Shown in pieces: positions 31,334-41,777 of a stretch of 64,000 nt of DNA. The notes below the pieces were generated by a model, which was given only the letters and a program-made list of their open reading frames with translations, was not told the origin of the DNA and searched no databases. Source of the DNA: Cylindrotheca closterium. Taxonomy: Eukaryota; Bacillariophyta; Bacillariophyceae; Bacillariales; Bacillariaceae. The stretch covers positions 39,621-103,620 of the forward strand of contig CAKOGP040001903.1 in assembly GCA_933822405.4 (NCBI GenBank), given 5' to 3'. Both the position numbers and the translations under genes were made by a program. Each line of letters begins with the position of its first letter. Within the stretch, counting starts at the first letter, position 1.

Positions 31334-31968
31334 GATATTTGTGAACGGTACAGACAAATATATTTCAAAATATGATTTACTTACTCGCGATTGAAGTTTT
31401 AAAAAATGTGTGATGCACAGGAGCCTTTCAATTTGACCATTTCGTCCTCTCGTGGTATTGACCCTTAAGTCCGTTTTGTCATGGAATTTATGTGTTTCAC
31501 CGTGTAAGAGCTATTTTTTCACTTGTTTCGAACAATCGTTAAGTAACTTCTTTCCTTGAGGTCCATAGCGGGGGAGCTGATTTGCACAAAATGCTTCTTC
31601 TCTGTACCGATATTGAATGTCAGCATCCAACGTCCATGCATGTGCAGATCTACGGTACAAAAGCTACAGTACTACAAGGTACCGGTACGTGTACTGTAGG
31701 TTGTGGAACGCAGGGACCAAGACACGTGCTTCACTCTCGAGAGGACAAAAGGACTCTCAGAAAGGCGGAGAAGAGGTGAGGTATGCCCTCGTCTTCAAGG
31801 AGGCTAATAGGTACAGTGATACCGAATACGGTATGTGTGTTTCTGAGAAAATTATAATGATATATTCAAACTGTTTCATAATTTTAAACGACCTTAGTTT
31901 CTGAAGATGCATGGACAGGATGAGTTCTCTGTACTTGTACTATAATCTTCCATTATAACATGTCTGCT
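31334..31968. other. 5' flank of P2
   Basis: Contains AAGGTACCGGTACGTGTAC at about 31676-31694. No gene supported. Confidence 0.5.
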
Positions 31969-32835
31969 CTAATGCCTTCTACCTTGATCTCCAAAGACAT
32001 CGAGCAGGTCCAAAGACTGTGACGAGATTCCACTTCGGCTGTAGCCATAGACCGGAGGGTTGCACTTGCCGTGCCTGCGGTAATTGCGGCGCGGTGCTGT
32101 GTCTTCGTGGTGAGAGATAGGTAGCTTGCTCTCGCTCTCGCCTCCTAGGGGTAAATCGTATTCAAGTTCTTCATGCAAGGGCTCTTCGTACGAACTATGC
32201 GATACATCGTTCTCTTCATTCTCGTCAAATCGTTCGCTAATGCCAAGATCCAGATTATCTTCGCTCAAGAAGAAAGTGCTGTTATGCCACTGCTGGGAAT
32301 TTCGATAGTCCAAATCAGTTGAGGCGGATGACAAGCAACTGTCAACGGAGCCGCTTCGGGCACTTCGTGTCAAGATGCTGGAAGCGGACTCTCCATTACC
32401 GCAGGTGCTGTCCAAAGAATCATATGATTTCGAGTATGCTGATCGGTAGCTCATCGATAACCTTCGTCGGGGCGCAGCGCAGAGCTTTGTATCTGCTGCT
32501 TCGGCTACGCTGGAGAACCGATTCATATTTGTAACAGGAAGAATTTGGCGTTTCGCCTGCTCTTCTTCCATTTCAGGATCAGACGACCGTTTCTGCTCCT
32601 TTAGAGAATGCAGTCTAGGGTCCAGTCGATACTGATAGCGATCGGATATTGTGAATCGATCAGAAACACCAAATTCATCATCCATAGTAATGGCTGAGAC
32701 ATAACTGAAATGATCCTCCTCGAGACTTGTGCAACTACTGTACGTAGCGCTAGTGACAGTCTCTTCGGAGCTGGGCTTGATTGGCCTCACAGAGCTTTTG
32801 CGTTCGGCTTCAGTCAATTCAAAACGTTTGAACAT
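31969..32835 (-). CDS. Serine-rich tandem family, member P3
   Basis: 288 residues from the ATG at 32835 (MFKRFELTEAERK). Family blocks: YVSAITMDDEFG, YRLDPRLHSLKEQKRSSDPEMEEE, NRFSSVAE, LCAAPRRRLSMSYRSAY, then an acidic segment (DNLDLGISERFDENEEND), APRRNYRRHGK and a C-terminal SQSLDLLDVFGDQ. It contains nearly every block of the family and is a good reference member. The spacing of SAITMD to LDP to KRSSDP matches P1, P2 and P6. No membrane segment, signal peptide or known domain is seen. Confidence 0.77.
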   Translation of the reverse strand: MFKRFELTEAERKSSVRPIKPSSEETVTSATYSSCTSLEEDHFSYVSAITMDDEFGVSDRFTISDRYQYRLDPRLHSLKEQKRSSDPEMEEEQAKRQILPVTNMNRFSSVAEAADTKLCAAPRRRLSMSYRSAYSKSYDSLDSTCGNGESASSILTRSARSGSVDSCLSSASTDLDYRNSQQWHNSTFFLSEDNLDLGISERFDENEENDVSHSSYEEPLHEELEYDLPLGGESESKLPISHHEDTAPRRNYRRHGKCNPPVYGYSRSGISSQSLDLLDVFGDQGRRH

Positions 32836-33733
32836 GGTAGTGTTAGAAGTAGTTCTTGTTATATGCACTTGGAAAAAGTGAAACTGAAGTGCTTTTCCGA
32901 GTTTGTTTCTGCTCGTAGTTCTACCGGAAGAGTGAGATTCAGGCCTTTGAGCAGATTGTTCGCGGGGGCCGACCTACTACAATCTTTCTCCATTACTTAA
33001 CTAATACGTTGCCGCGGTACCCAGCATCGATACCGCAAAGACATACTTCAATGAAAATACGTTCGCCTGTATTTTTTAAGGTTTATTGCAGACTTGTGGT
33101 ACTTAAGAGCATGGTTTTTCGGTGGCCAATCCGGAGGAAATGGTTGTCAGTAAAATGATAAAAATGGGATTGTTGTTAATTTAGCTCGCATCTGGCATGA
33201 ACTTGGCTTGATTGTTTGCACTCCGCATCGTTCTCTACGAGTAACATCGTTTTTCAACTTCGACTTCCTGTTTATTGGTGGGTATACTTCTGTTGGTGCC
33301 CCTAAGCAAAAGGTCATTTCATTTATAGCTAAAATGATAAAACTGGAATGTCATTTGTTCCCCCCTACATGCTAAACGTGAAGCGAACGGAGCTGTTTGC
33401 ACCTCTTTGGTATTTTCGAGTCTGGATGTCGAACTTCTTTTCTGCTCATTCAACTCATTCAAGCAAGAGTATACAGTACTGGTACCTGGTGCCGGTATTC
33501 AAGCGGAGACGGATTTGCTACTTGTAGGTGGATCGATTGTTATCTATCGGATGTTTTACGGACACCACGTTACTCCTGTTCGAAAGGAAGTACTGTAGAC
33601 GATGTAAAGATATTTTTGGTGCGCGTCTTCTTCGAACCCTACCTGGTACCGTACCCTACGATATTACTCCTCCGATGAAAAGTCGGATGTTAAAATTGTA
33701 CAAGCAATCGTGGGTTTGTTGTACTCCTGATTA
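32836..33733. other. Intergenic region between P3 and P4
   Basis: GTAC-rich elements occur at about 33477-33497 and 33640-33655. Open frames here lack family blocks and begin with non-ATG codons. No gene supported. Confidence 0.5.
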
Positions 33734-34507
33734 CTACTTCGCCCTTTGATAACAACCAAGGTGTCGGATGTTACCCTTACAAGCAATCACTGGCCCGTTG
33801 TACCTCTTCAAGTTGCTTTGCAAAACGCGGCGTGAATATATGACGGAGTTAACCGGTTGTTGATGGTTTCGACGAGAACTAGAAGTCGTTATTTGTCCAG
33901 ACAACTTGTTGTCATTCGATTTCCCAGCTTTCCCGACTGGGCTCATCTGCTTGTTGACGCAGTCCATGGCATCGACAGAACCTTTTAACGGATGGACGAC
34001 TGAGCTTTGCGAGCATTCCTTCTTCGTCTCGCCATTATCGAAACTGCTATCCTTCTGGTTCTGATTTCCGTCTTGTTCTGAATAACATACCGGTGATGGT
34101 GCTGTGTTTGATAAGTGCTGATGTAAACTTTTCGATGGTAGTTCTCGATCATCCACACAGCTTGAAGAGCATGTTTCGCTGGCTGTACTATCAGTGGAGG
34201 AACTCGAGTCGAGTTCCGAAAAGGAGTCGACAGATAGCTTTCTTCGAGGGGGCATTGGGGGACACAATGACGAGTCAGAGCATTCTGACAGACTTCTCCT
34301 GAAACGGTTTCGGGTGTTCGTGGGAAGATGTGGAGAATTCATGGACTTTTCAAAACTCTGTTTCCGCATGATTTGCAGTGAGGCACGTTGTTTTGGGTCA
34401 AACTGATACTCAGAGAAGCTACCCTTGCGGTTGTAACGGGTGGGTTCCGAAAAGGAAATCCTTCTTCTAGACGGCATGATGATATCTGGATTTGACGGGG
34501 AAGGCAT
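33734..34507 (-). CDS. Serine-rich tandem family, divergent member P4
   Basis: 257 residues from the ATG at 34507; the longer frame starts with GTG. It keeps YQFDPKQRASLQIMRKQSFEKSM (the DP-LRSL-EQKR block), NRFRRSLSECSDSSLC and PPRRKLSVDSFSE, but has lost the SAITMD block and the LDLDDVFG tail. A SSSRRNHQQP segment may correspond to the PRRNYRR block of P2 and P3. Ser- and acid-rich between blocks. Membership is inferred from block order, strand and position. Confidence 0.7.
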   Translation of the reverse strand: MPSPSNPDIIMPSRRRISFSEPTRYNRKGSFSEYQFDPKQRASLQIMRKQSFEKSMNSPHLPTNTRNRFRRSLSECSDSSLCPPMPPRRKLSVDSFSELDSSSSTDSTASETCSSSCVDDRELPSKSLHQHLSNTAPSPVCYSEQDGNQNQKDSSFDNGETKKECSQSSVVHPLKGSVDAMDCVNKQMSPVGKAGKSNDNKLSGQITTSSSRRNHQQPVNSVIYSRRVLQSNLKRYNGPVIACKGNIRHLGCYQRAK

Positions 34508-35441
34508 GGTATGAGAACGAAAGAATGCAGTTGAATGATTTCGGTTGCAAATTATGCAAAACACACCTCCAAGGAAATGTGGTATGGAAGAAAAAAAAGA
34601 TCAGACTACCCCACAAGAAGGGCCGCTCGGTGTTAACCTTTTTATCAACGTTCTTTCGTGCTTAGACACAGACGCTATTGATTCTCCTTTGCCCAGTTTG
34701 CATTTATAATGGCTGGCGATTCGTAATCTTGTTCGACTCGGCAATTATCGGACGAACGTATTATCCATATATTGGTGCCGACGAAGATTACCAGGTACTT
34801 GTGACAGATACTTAAAAGCTGATATTTTGATGTAGAGATTTATTGAAGGTATGGAATCTGTTTTCAGAGATTTATTGAATCTGGCGTTGGCCTTTTCTAG
34901 TTTTTAACGGAATTTTATCTACCGGTACTGTACCAGAAAGTTAACAATGGTAGTTAGTGAAACCTTACTACTTGCAATGGCGCAAAAGGAGTAATGGCAG
35001 CTTCTGGCCGGTGGACTCGTATGCGACAGCTGAAGCCGAATAACATTTCCTATCGCTTGGACAGATCGTCTCCTCCAAAGACCTCGGCCGAGGAGCAGAT
35101 CTAATAATGATTGGAAAAACGCACAAGGCATTGACTTTGAGGTTATTGAAAGTTAGAAGTATTAGTCTCAGGGAGCAAAAGAAGCAATGGCAACTTCCAA
35201 CAGACCCAATCGTATAACGTATGCCACTGGGAGAAGCCGAATAACATGTACAGCGCTTAGTCAGATCATCTGCAACGACCTGGACCAGATCCATGATTGG
35301 GTGATTGCAGCGCATAGTATGTCATCATCAAAGCTGCCTGTTTCAGAGGAGAGCACGCTGGAACCCCTGTACCTTCGGTCGTTTGTACCCACGCCTTGTA
35401 TCTTCAAGTTTCAAAGCACATACACATCGCCGATGTGTCAG
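34508..35441. other. Intergenic region with two related decayed segments
   Basis: About 34975-35120 and 35160-35310 are diverged direct copies, sharing AGAAGCAATGGCA-type starts, GCCGAATAACAT and CAGATC[CT]. On the minus strand they contain a GATCTGCTC...GAGGTCTTTGGAG word resembling the LDLLDVFG tail codons of P3, so they may be remnants of further family members. No intact gene. Confidence 0.45.
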
Positions 35442-36056
35442 CTATTCCAAAGGTTCAACAAAACTTTCTGAGCTAGTGTCATCTTCTTCTCTCTCATCCT
35501 CCTTAAGGTCTTCGTCACATAGAGATTCCTCTTTCAAGAAGCTACTGGATTGACCACCAAAATGCTTGGATGATCCAGAAGAATCCGTCATTGATGCTCG
35601 ATAGTTCAAGCTGCTAGAGGACAAATAAGTGTCCGCTGAAGTTTGCCTTTGCGGCGGGGGGCACATTGCAGTTTCTGTTTCTTCCAACATATTGGAGAAG
35701 CGATTCAAGTTGCGACGAGGAAGGCGGAGTGTATCTTTTATGCTGGGCATAGCGGCCCACTTATTTTCCATTAGGGATCGTAGTTTCGGATTGGGTCCTC
35801 GATTTTGTGGTGGTCGTTCGTCGGAAGTGAACAGACAATCATCGAGCGTAATGGAGGATATCATGCTGGAACCATGACTCCAATACTGTGACAAGCTTGT
35901 ACGCTTAGCAGGAGCGGCAATACCAGCAGAACTTTGTTGTTGGCAGTAGCTCATGTTCTTGTGACGAAGAAAAATGAATCCAAAAAGTGGGTGACTTGGA
36001 TCTTGTGCGGTACTGAACCTTCTTTTCGGGGTTTTGTGGGGTAAAAGTTGTTCCAT
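35442..36056 (-). CDS. Serine-rich tandem family, short member P5
   Basis: 204 residues from the ATG at 36056; an inner ATG at 35954 (MSYCQQQSS) would better match the family start. Blocks: SSMISSITLDDCLF (the SAITMDD block), GPNPKLRSLMENKWAAMP (the EQKRASDP end is changed), NRFSNMLEE and MCPPPQRQTSADTYL. The C-terminus is acidic (DEDLKEDEREEDD) and stops before any LDLDDVFG tail. Shortest of the six; it may be a truncated but still open copy. Confidence 0.68.
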   Translation of the reverse strand: MEQLLPHKTPKRRFSTAQDPSHPLFGFIFLRHKNMSYCQQQSSAGIAAPAKRTSLSQYWSHGSSMISSITLDDCLFTSDERPPQNRGPNPKLRSLMENKWAAMPSIKDTLRLPRRNLNRFSNMLEETETAMCPPPQRQTSADTYLSSSSLNYRASMTDSSGSSKHFGGQSSSFLKEESLCDEDLKEDEREEDDTSSESFVEPLE

Positions 36057-36737
36057 GTGGCAATAATTTCTTTTTTATTTACTTAACAAATGATCAGAAC
36101 CACGTTTTCTTCTGGTCGACAGACTAGGTATCTGATCGGGATTCGGAGTTGCTACGAGATGAGGTAAAGTTTTCAGATCGCGCACACTCACAACACTGAG
36201 AATTCGGAACCGTGTGACTCACTCAATCGATATCTTATTGTCACAAATTTTGCGGGGATTGGTACCACCGGAAGGATACTTTACACCAGCGTGGAGAGAA
36301 TACGCTTCGAAAAGGCACTTTTAACTATTCAAAGTGTCTAATAGCTAACAAGCGTTTGGGTAAATACCACCGGAATGATAGTGTTGAAAAGAATACCTCA
36401 TCGTACTGTGTGCAGTCGCTGGATGAAACCCACCAATGCCACTCGACTTGCTTGGTAGATGGTAGATATGAAAACATAAGAGAGTCTATATCCGCATCGT
36501 CTTCAGGCATGGAAACGCCCTCTGCTGCGGTATTCTTTGTAGTGCTAACTTGATACCACCGGATTCGTGGTTGGGTGCAAAGCGAGAAGGTTTTATAGTC
36601 GTTGGCAAAGTCACTGCAGTCGTCGCTTTCTTGGGTTCTCATATTGTTGTACCTACATCCATACAGGAAACTAACTTCTTGATGTATCTGGAGCGTAGTG
36701 TATTGTATGTTCTAAATCTATAGATAATTATGTTTGC
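36057..36737. other. Intergenic region between P5 and P6
   Basis: The word ACCACCGGA occurs three times (about 36264, 36367 and 36556). One ATG-started minus-strand frame is listed separately as a low-confidence gene. Confidence 0.45.
36325..36642 (-). CDS. Possible small protein, 105 residues
   Basis: An ATG-started open frame with a Ser/Asp-rich composition (MRTQESDDCSDFANDY; MPEDDADIDSLMF) similar in flavour to its neighbours but without the family blocks. It might be a degraded seventh member or a chance frame. No recognised domain. Confidence 0.25.
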   Translation of the reverse strand: MRTQESDDCSDFANDYKTFSLCTQPRIRWYQVSTTKNTAAEGVSMPEDDADIDSLMFSYLPSTKQVEWHWWVSSSDCTQYDEVFFSTLSFRWYLPKRLLAIRHFE

Positions 36738-37835
36738 TTAGCCTTGCCTGCAAGAGGCATAGGCGGCAGGTCGCAAGTCAAGCTTGTACGCTGATCCTCG
36801 CCGTGCAGGCTTGGTAATCGAACTTGACTTTTCCCTGGGGCATCTTGTTTCAAATCGATCCGTAGATCCGGCCAAACATATATCTCCAGAATCTTCTGGA
36901 AACACAACAAGCTCGCTGTCATCGTCATCATTATCAACGGCCATTAGATTCACAGCACTTAAAAGTCTTGCGGCGGCGCTTTTGTCAGCCGATGAGACGT
37001 AGGAAAGTGAGGAGCGACGCCTGACCATTTGAGGAGAGACATCCACAGAGGGACTGCTGCGTTCTGAAAAGATATTGGGCGTATTACTTGATTCCCCAAA
37101 GACGTCGTCGAGGTCCAAGGAAATACTGGACATGCCAGTCCCATAGGAGCCACGACTCTTGAGCGTCGAGCTAATCCTTTGACTTATTTTGGGGTACGAT
37201 AAAGGAAGCGCCTGATCATCGTCGAGGTCAAAGGAGATACTGGACATGCCAGTCCCATACGAGCCACGACTCTTCATGGCCGAGCTTCTTTGACTTCTTC
37301 TGGATGGCGCGTAGGACATGGGAAGCGCCTCATCCTCTTCTTCTAGACCCGTATAAAAGGTGTCGTAAGATTCAATCTCTCCTTGCAAGGGGTTACCAGA
37401 AGTGTTGCTCTTCTTATTGACGACGACTTGGTAGCTACTATTGACGCTGTATTGGTGTGCCGATTGGTAATCCAGGTAGCTAGAGGAAGACTTGCGACGC
37501 GGGCATTCACACACGCCATCTTGTGCAGAACTGGAGAACCGGTTGTTGCTATCATCGTTGGAGGCAATCCTCAGCGTATCCAAATACTGTTGGACTTCTT
37601 CCATATCAGGGTCGGAAGCACGCTGTTGTTCGGGCATAGATCGAAGCTTGGGGCCAAAGCTTTTTCTAGAAGCCGATCGATCAGCAGCATGGCAAAAAGC
37701 CAATTCATCGTCCATTGTAATGGCCGAAATGGTGCTGGAACAACTGTTTTCCATTTGAGTCAAAGTGCTGATGCTGGATCTGCCAGATCTTACAGATCCA
37801 GCGATGCTACGGCGCTTATTGGTTTCTCTCGGCAT
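36738..37835 (-). CDS. Serine-rich tandem family, member P6
   Basis: 365 residues, single exon, at the upstream end of the cluster. Family blocks: STISAITMDDELAF, SFGPKLRSMPEQQRASDPDMEEV, NRFSSSAQ, CECPRRKSSSSYLDY, then a D-x-F-x-x-G-L-E-E-E-D-E module. The segment KSRGSYGTGMSSIS with F/L-DLDD occurs twice (about 186-205 and 224-243), the second copy continuing into DVFGESS. Beyond the usual family tail there is an extra 120-residue extension with RRRSSLS, an acidic patch (DNDDDDSELVVFPED) and a basic end. The internal duplication is visible at DNA level (CATGCCAGTCCCATA near 37131 and 37244). Confidence 0.77.
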   Translation of the reverse strand: MPRETNKRRSIAGSVRSGRSSISTLTQMENSCSSTISAITMDDELAFCHAADRSASRKSFGPKLRSMPEQQRASDPDMEEVQQYLDTLRIASNDDSNNRFSSSAQDGVCECPRRKSSSSYLDYQSAHQYSVNSSYQVVVNKKSNTSGNPLQGEIESYDTFYTGLEEEDEALPMSYAPSRRSQRSSAMKSRGSYGTGMSSISFDLDDDQALPLSYPKISQRISSTLKSRGSYGTGMSSISLDLDDVFGESSNTPNIFSERSSPSVDVSPQMVRRRSSLSYVSSADKSAAARLLSAVNLMAVDNDDDDSELVVFPEDSGDICLAGSTDRFETRCPREKSSSITKPARRGSAYKLDLRPAAYASCRQG

Positions 37836-38732
37836 GGTTCAACGATGTGCTGTTAAGGGTCAGCCTTACTTTTTTGTAGAAGACTCTTTTGTAGTTTCAA
37901 CAGCAGAAACGTTTGTGTGAAGTCACAATACCGGCACTGGTTTTCAAATATACGAGTGGGGTACTGAAGGATTCACTTCTGCCTCTGTGATGTGAAGGAG
38001 AATTTTTGAGGTGTTTTTCGAAGCCTTTTTCGAAGCCTTTTTCTCTCAGCGGTCTTGGGCCGTCCACAGTTTAATTAGGGATCCTAAATTGGAAATTATA
38101 GGGAAACTAAGCAAAAGTGAATATTTCGGAAAGGATACTGACAATTATTAGATGGGAAAATAGAATCATAAGTCCACCCTAAGTATCAGCAACCACATGA
38201 GGGAGCCAAGTGAACAGAAATGTCCAGCAAAGAACATCGAAACCACTTAGTCACTGGTACTTTTGCTTCCCCAATTCGACCGTAGTTTCTCAATGTCCCT
38301 CCTTCGACTTAGAGGTTCGGATGAGACAATAAAATGCACCGTTCGCACTTCAACTAGAGAGTAGCGGTATGATACAAGAAGCGAAGTAGCGAAACAATCA
38401 TCACAAAGCGACCTTTTGATGTACCATTTCTCATTAATGTACAGTAGTTGGTACACTACAAGGATGGAAGGGGTACCGGTACCAATACGGTAGTTTGCCT
38501 GACGCCGTCCGAAATCCAAAGTGCTTGGCCCCAATGGTACCAGGTACCATACCAGGTACCATCAGGTACAGCACTGCGGGTCATGGATTACTGTACCTAT
38601 GAATTTATTAAATACTGAAGGTACACTATAACCTTTACTCTTGCTATAACTCTATATAAAATCTCTGGTTTTGAAATACATCACTCTGCTACAGGTACAC
38701 GTATTCATCTTCGCAGCGATTCGATTCATCTT
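37836..38732. other. Intergenic region with GTAC-rich palindromes
   Basis: A perfect 12-bp palindrome GGTACCGGTACC is at 38472-38483, and three ACCAGGTACCAT-type words cluster at about 38536-38570. No gene seen. Confidence 0.55.
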
Positions 38733-41231
38733 TCATTCCGAAGCCGAAGTGCTTGGCAGCGCTACTGGACCGAGAAAGGACATGGCATTCACAATGATGA
38801 CATCTGCACCACACCGAAATCGACAAAATGATCGTTCGTCTCCAGCATCAAATACCGATGATGATGATATTAAGTCAGTAGTAGCACCACCATCCGTCTC
38901 TATCATAATAGCTGCTGCTGCTTGCTGCTCCAGTAGTTTGGCTTTCCAACAGGCGCACTCCAACAAGGACAGCGCCTCGAGTCGTTCATGGTCCAAGAGC
39001 TTGAGTAAAAATTGATGCAACTGTCCTCTTCGTTCACTGATTGGAATGGTACCAAAAGAAGCAAGAAGGCCGTCCATTTCGAATAGAACTTCTTGTTTCC
39101 ATTGGACCAAACCAAGGAATTGCAGAATTCGAGACTCGAATCCCCATTCCATCATCGACTGTAAGATTTCCACTGTACCAGGAGCCCTGTTCAAACACAA
39201 GTATTCCAATGGCGTAGTCTTCCAGTAATCTTGCATGGTCAGTGCCTTTCTCGGGTATACTTTTTGCAGTTGTTGAAACAAATCAACGTTGTTGGGTCGG
39301 ACCGAGAGCGCCAGTATATGGAATGCTGTCATTCCATAAGGATCCACAAGATCCATGATGCTGTCGTCGTCGTCATATGTTGGAATCATCATCGCTTGTC
39401 TAGTACTAATTCGTTCTGGATGAGTGACTTGATTTGAATGGGATTCACAAGCCTGTCTGTAGCACAATCGATGGAGTGGCAAATCTTCAAATCGCTTGGC
39501 CACCATGTGGCAAATAAAAGCATTCCAATTTTGGGTCTGATCATCACACTCGTCTACAAAGCGCGACACGCTGTGGTGATTCAAAGGAACATAAAGATCA
39601 GTACAAGAGAAAAAGGCGCCATTGCCAAGAAAGTTTTCGTGATAGATCAGTCGGAGCTTGTCACACATGTGAAAGGCGTAGTTTCCAATATTCTTGAGAC
39701 TGGGTGATAACTCTGCTGACATGAGTTGTCCACAACCATCAAAGCAACCTTTGGATATTTGCTTGACAGTTCTAGGGATATTGACATTTACCAACGATTC
39801 ACAGTGACTATAGAGGAAGGGGCATGGAAAGGGATGGTTAGACAATTCATCCATCCATTCATCCATTCATTCATTCATCAATCCATTCATCCATTCGTGT
39901 CAGCTTCCTCCTCAACTCAATAAGTTCAGTCAACCTTACCTAAAGGCATCCTTGCCAATCTTTTTGAGACCCTCTTTCAGATAGACTGTAGTCAATACAG
40001 AGTTCCAATGAAAGGCTCCGTCCCCAATTTCTTTGAGGGTGGATGGATACACCACCGTTTCAAATTCGCAATAGGCAAAGGCTCCAATGCCCACAATTTG
40101 CAATCCTTCTGGCAGTACCAAATGTCTCAAACTCCGACAGGACCAAAAGGCATTCGTCTTGATCTCAATGACCGTAGATGGAATTTCAATGTCTTGCAAT
40201 TGCGAACAATCTTCAAAGGCACCGATTCCAATTTTTAGTAAACCCTTCTTGGGCAACTGTACTTGAGTCAGCAACGAGCAATATTGAAAGGCCCGATTTG
40301 GAATTTCGGTTCCCACCGATTTGTGCACTTTTACCTTACGAACAGTGTGAGGATCGCGACGAGCTTCGTAACGATGTCGTCCCCGATAAATAAAAACTTC
40401 GTCATCCTCTTCCTCGGTACTACTCTCGGACGAAAGTGACATTTCGTCCGCCGTCGTGACTTGCACAATTTGTTGATGATGCTCTTCTTCTTCTTCTTGA
40501 CCAATTCCATGCGTGTTGGCCAGCTGCCGAAGTTCATCATCATTTGTGTCTTGAATGCTCGCTTCATCATTATCCGTGGTAGTATCAGCAGCAGTAATAG
40601 CAGTAATAGCAGCAGGAGCTGTTGTCCTTACTCGTTGTTTGATGGATACCGAAACAAAGGCCTCACTTCCCCATTTCAAAAAGGGTTTTTGTTGAATGCC
40701 CAAATCAAAATCATCCAAGGAAAGCAATATGTCGTCGTCGTCGTCACTGCTGGTCGAGCTGCTGCCGGTCAAACTGTGTTCGTCCTCCTGTTCCTTATCC
40801 TCATCGCTGTCAACGGATCCAAGCGTGAAAGATGGTGGGATGAAACACCCATCAGCAGCAGCAGCAGCAGCTGTCGTGATGTCAGCAGAAGGTATCTTAT
40901 TGGAGGATGATGATGATGATGACGATGATGACGACGGATCTTGGGCCTCGTCAACAACATCATTCACAATAATGCTTGGAGTCAATGGCAGCTGATCCAT
41001 GTAAGATTTGTTGCCGCTGTGGTTGGTCAATAAATTAGACCTGGTGTTTAGGTCAGGAGATTGGCCTACTGGTTGATTCTCCTGCCGCGTCCTCTGTCCC
41101 GATGAGTTTGTCTCCTCGTCTTCTTCATTGTCGTCCAAACAGCAACCTGATTGACGCAGCGCTCGAATTCGAAGCTTGATATCAGTGGAGCATCTCTTTT
41201 TCGGTGATGGACTTGGAGACGTTTGGTTCAT
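38733..41231 (-). CDS. BspA-type leucine-rich-repeat protein with ankyrin-like C-terminus, two exons
   Basis: Inferred exons are 41231-39940 and 39807-38733. The split Ser codon completes a DAFSHCESLVNVNIP repeat, which supports the join; 788 residues. The N-terminal about 290 residues are acidic, Ser-rich and probably disordered. About seven LRR_5 (BspA-like) repeats follow at roughly 320-520, of the form I-G-x-G-A-F-x-x-C-x-x-L-x-x-I-x-I-P. The C-terminal part has ankyrin-like helices (DPYGMTAFHILAL; TTPLEYLCLNRAPGTVEIL). This combination is common in diatom gene families of unknown role; protein-protein interaction is likely. The 131-bp intron contains CATTCATC-type repeats. No signal peptide, so probably intracellular. 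Confidence 0.85.
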
Positions 41232-41777
41232 GCGTAGCTACCAATCAACGAATGAATGAATCAATGATAAGAACTGGTTCTTGAAAAATAAGCGGTGGGA
41301 GATGTCGAAATTCTTGTGGTGAGAACAAAGATCAACAATCGTTGCATCAAATTGTATGTGTGAAAGATCGTCTGTGGTCTTGTCGGGCAAGTGAACTGCT
41401 CAAACAGGGTAGAGATGATTTGATTCTTGATCTTGGTTTCCTTTCATACGGTATGAGATGGATCGTACCAGAAGAATGTTATTCTTTGCTGACGATCCGA
41501 AGATTTCAGATACTACAGTACTTCCGGGGTTTTGGCATTCTAACGGTTGCCGCCAAACACCATCCGTTCGATCCGTCTTGCTCTCCGTTGATACGCAACA
41601 GAAGCATTCTTTTTTCCGAGCCAGCCAAGCATGTCACAATTTGGTGGGATCTCGACAAAAAATGCCAAGCTAGCTTCTACCTTTCCATCTCCTCTCGTCC
41701 TCTATCTGCTATAGTATAATAGCCGCAACCCTTCTATTCTCGGAAACAAAGGGAAAAAGGCACACGCACAAGTCATC
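41232..41777. other. Divergent promoter region
   Basis: 546 bp between the LRR gene and the acidic-protein gene. No repeat or RNA gene recognised. Confidence 0.45.
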
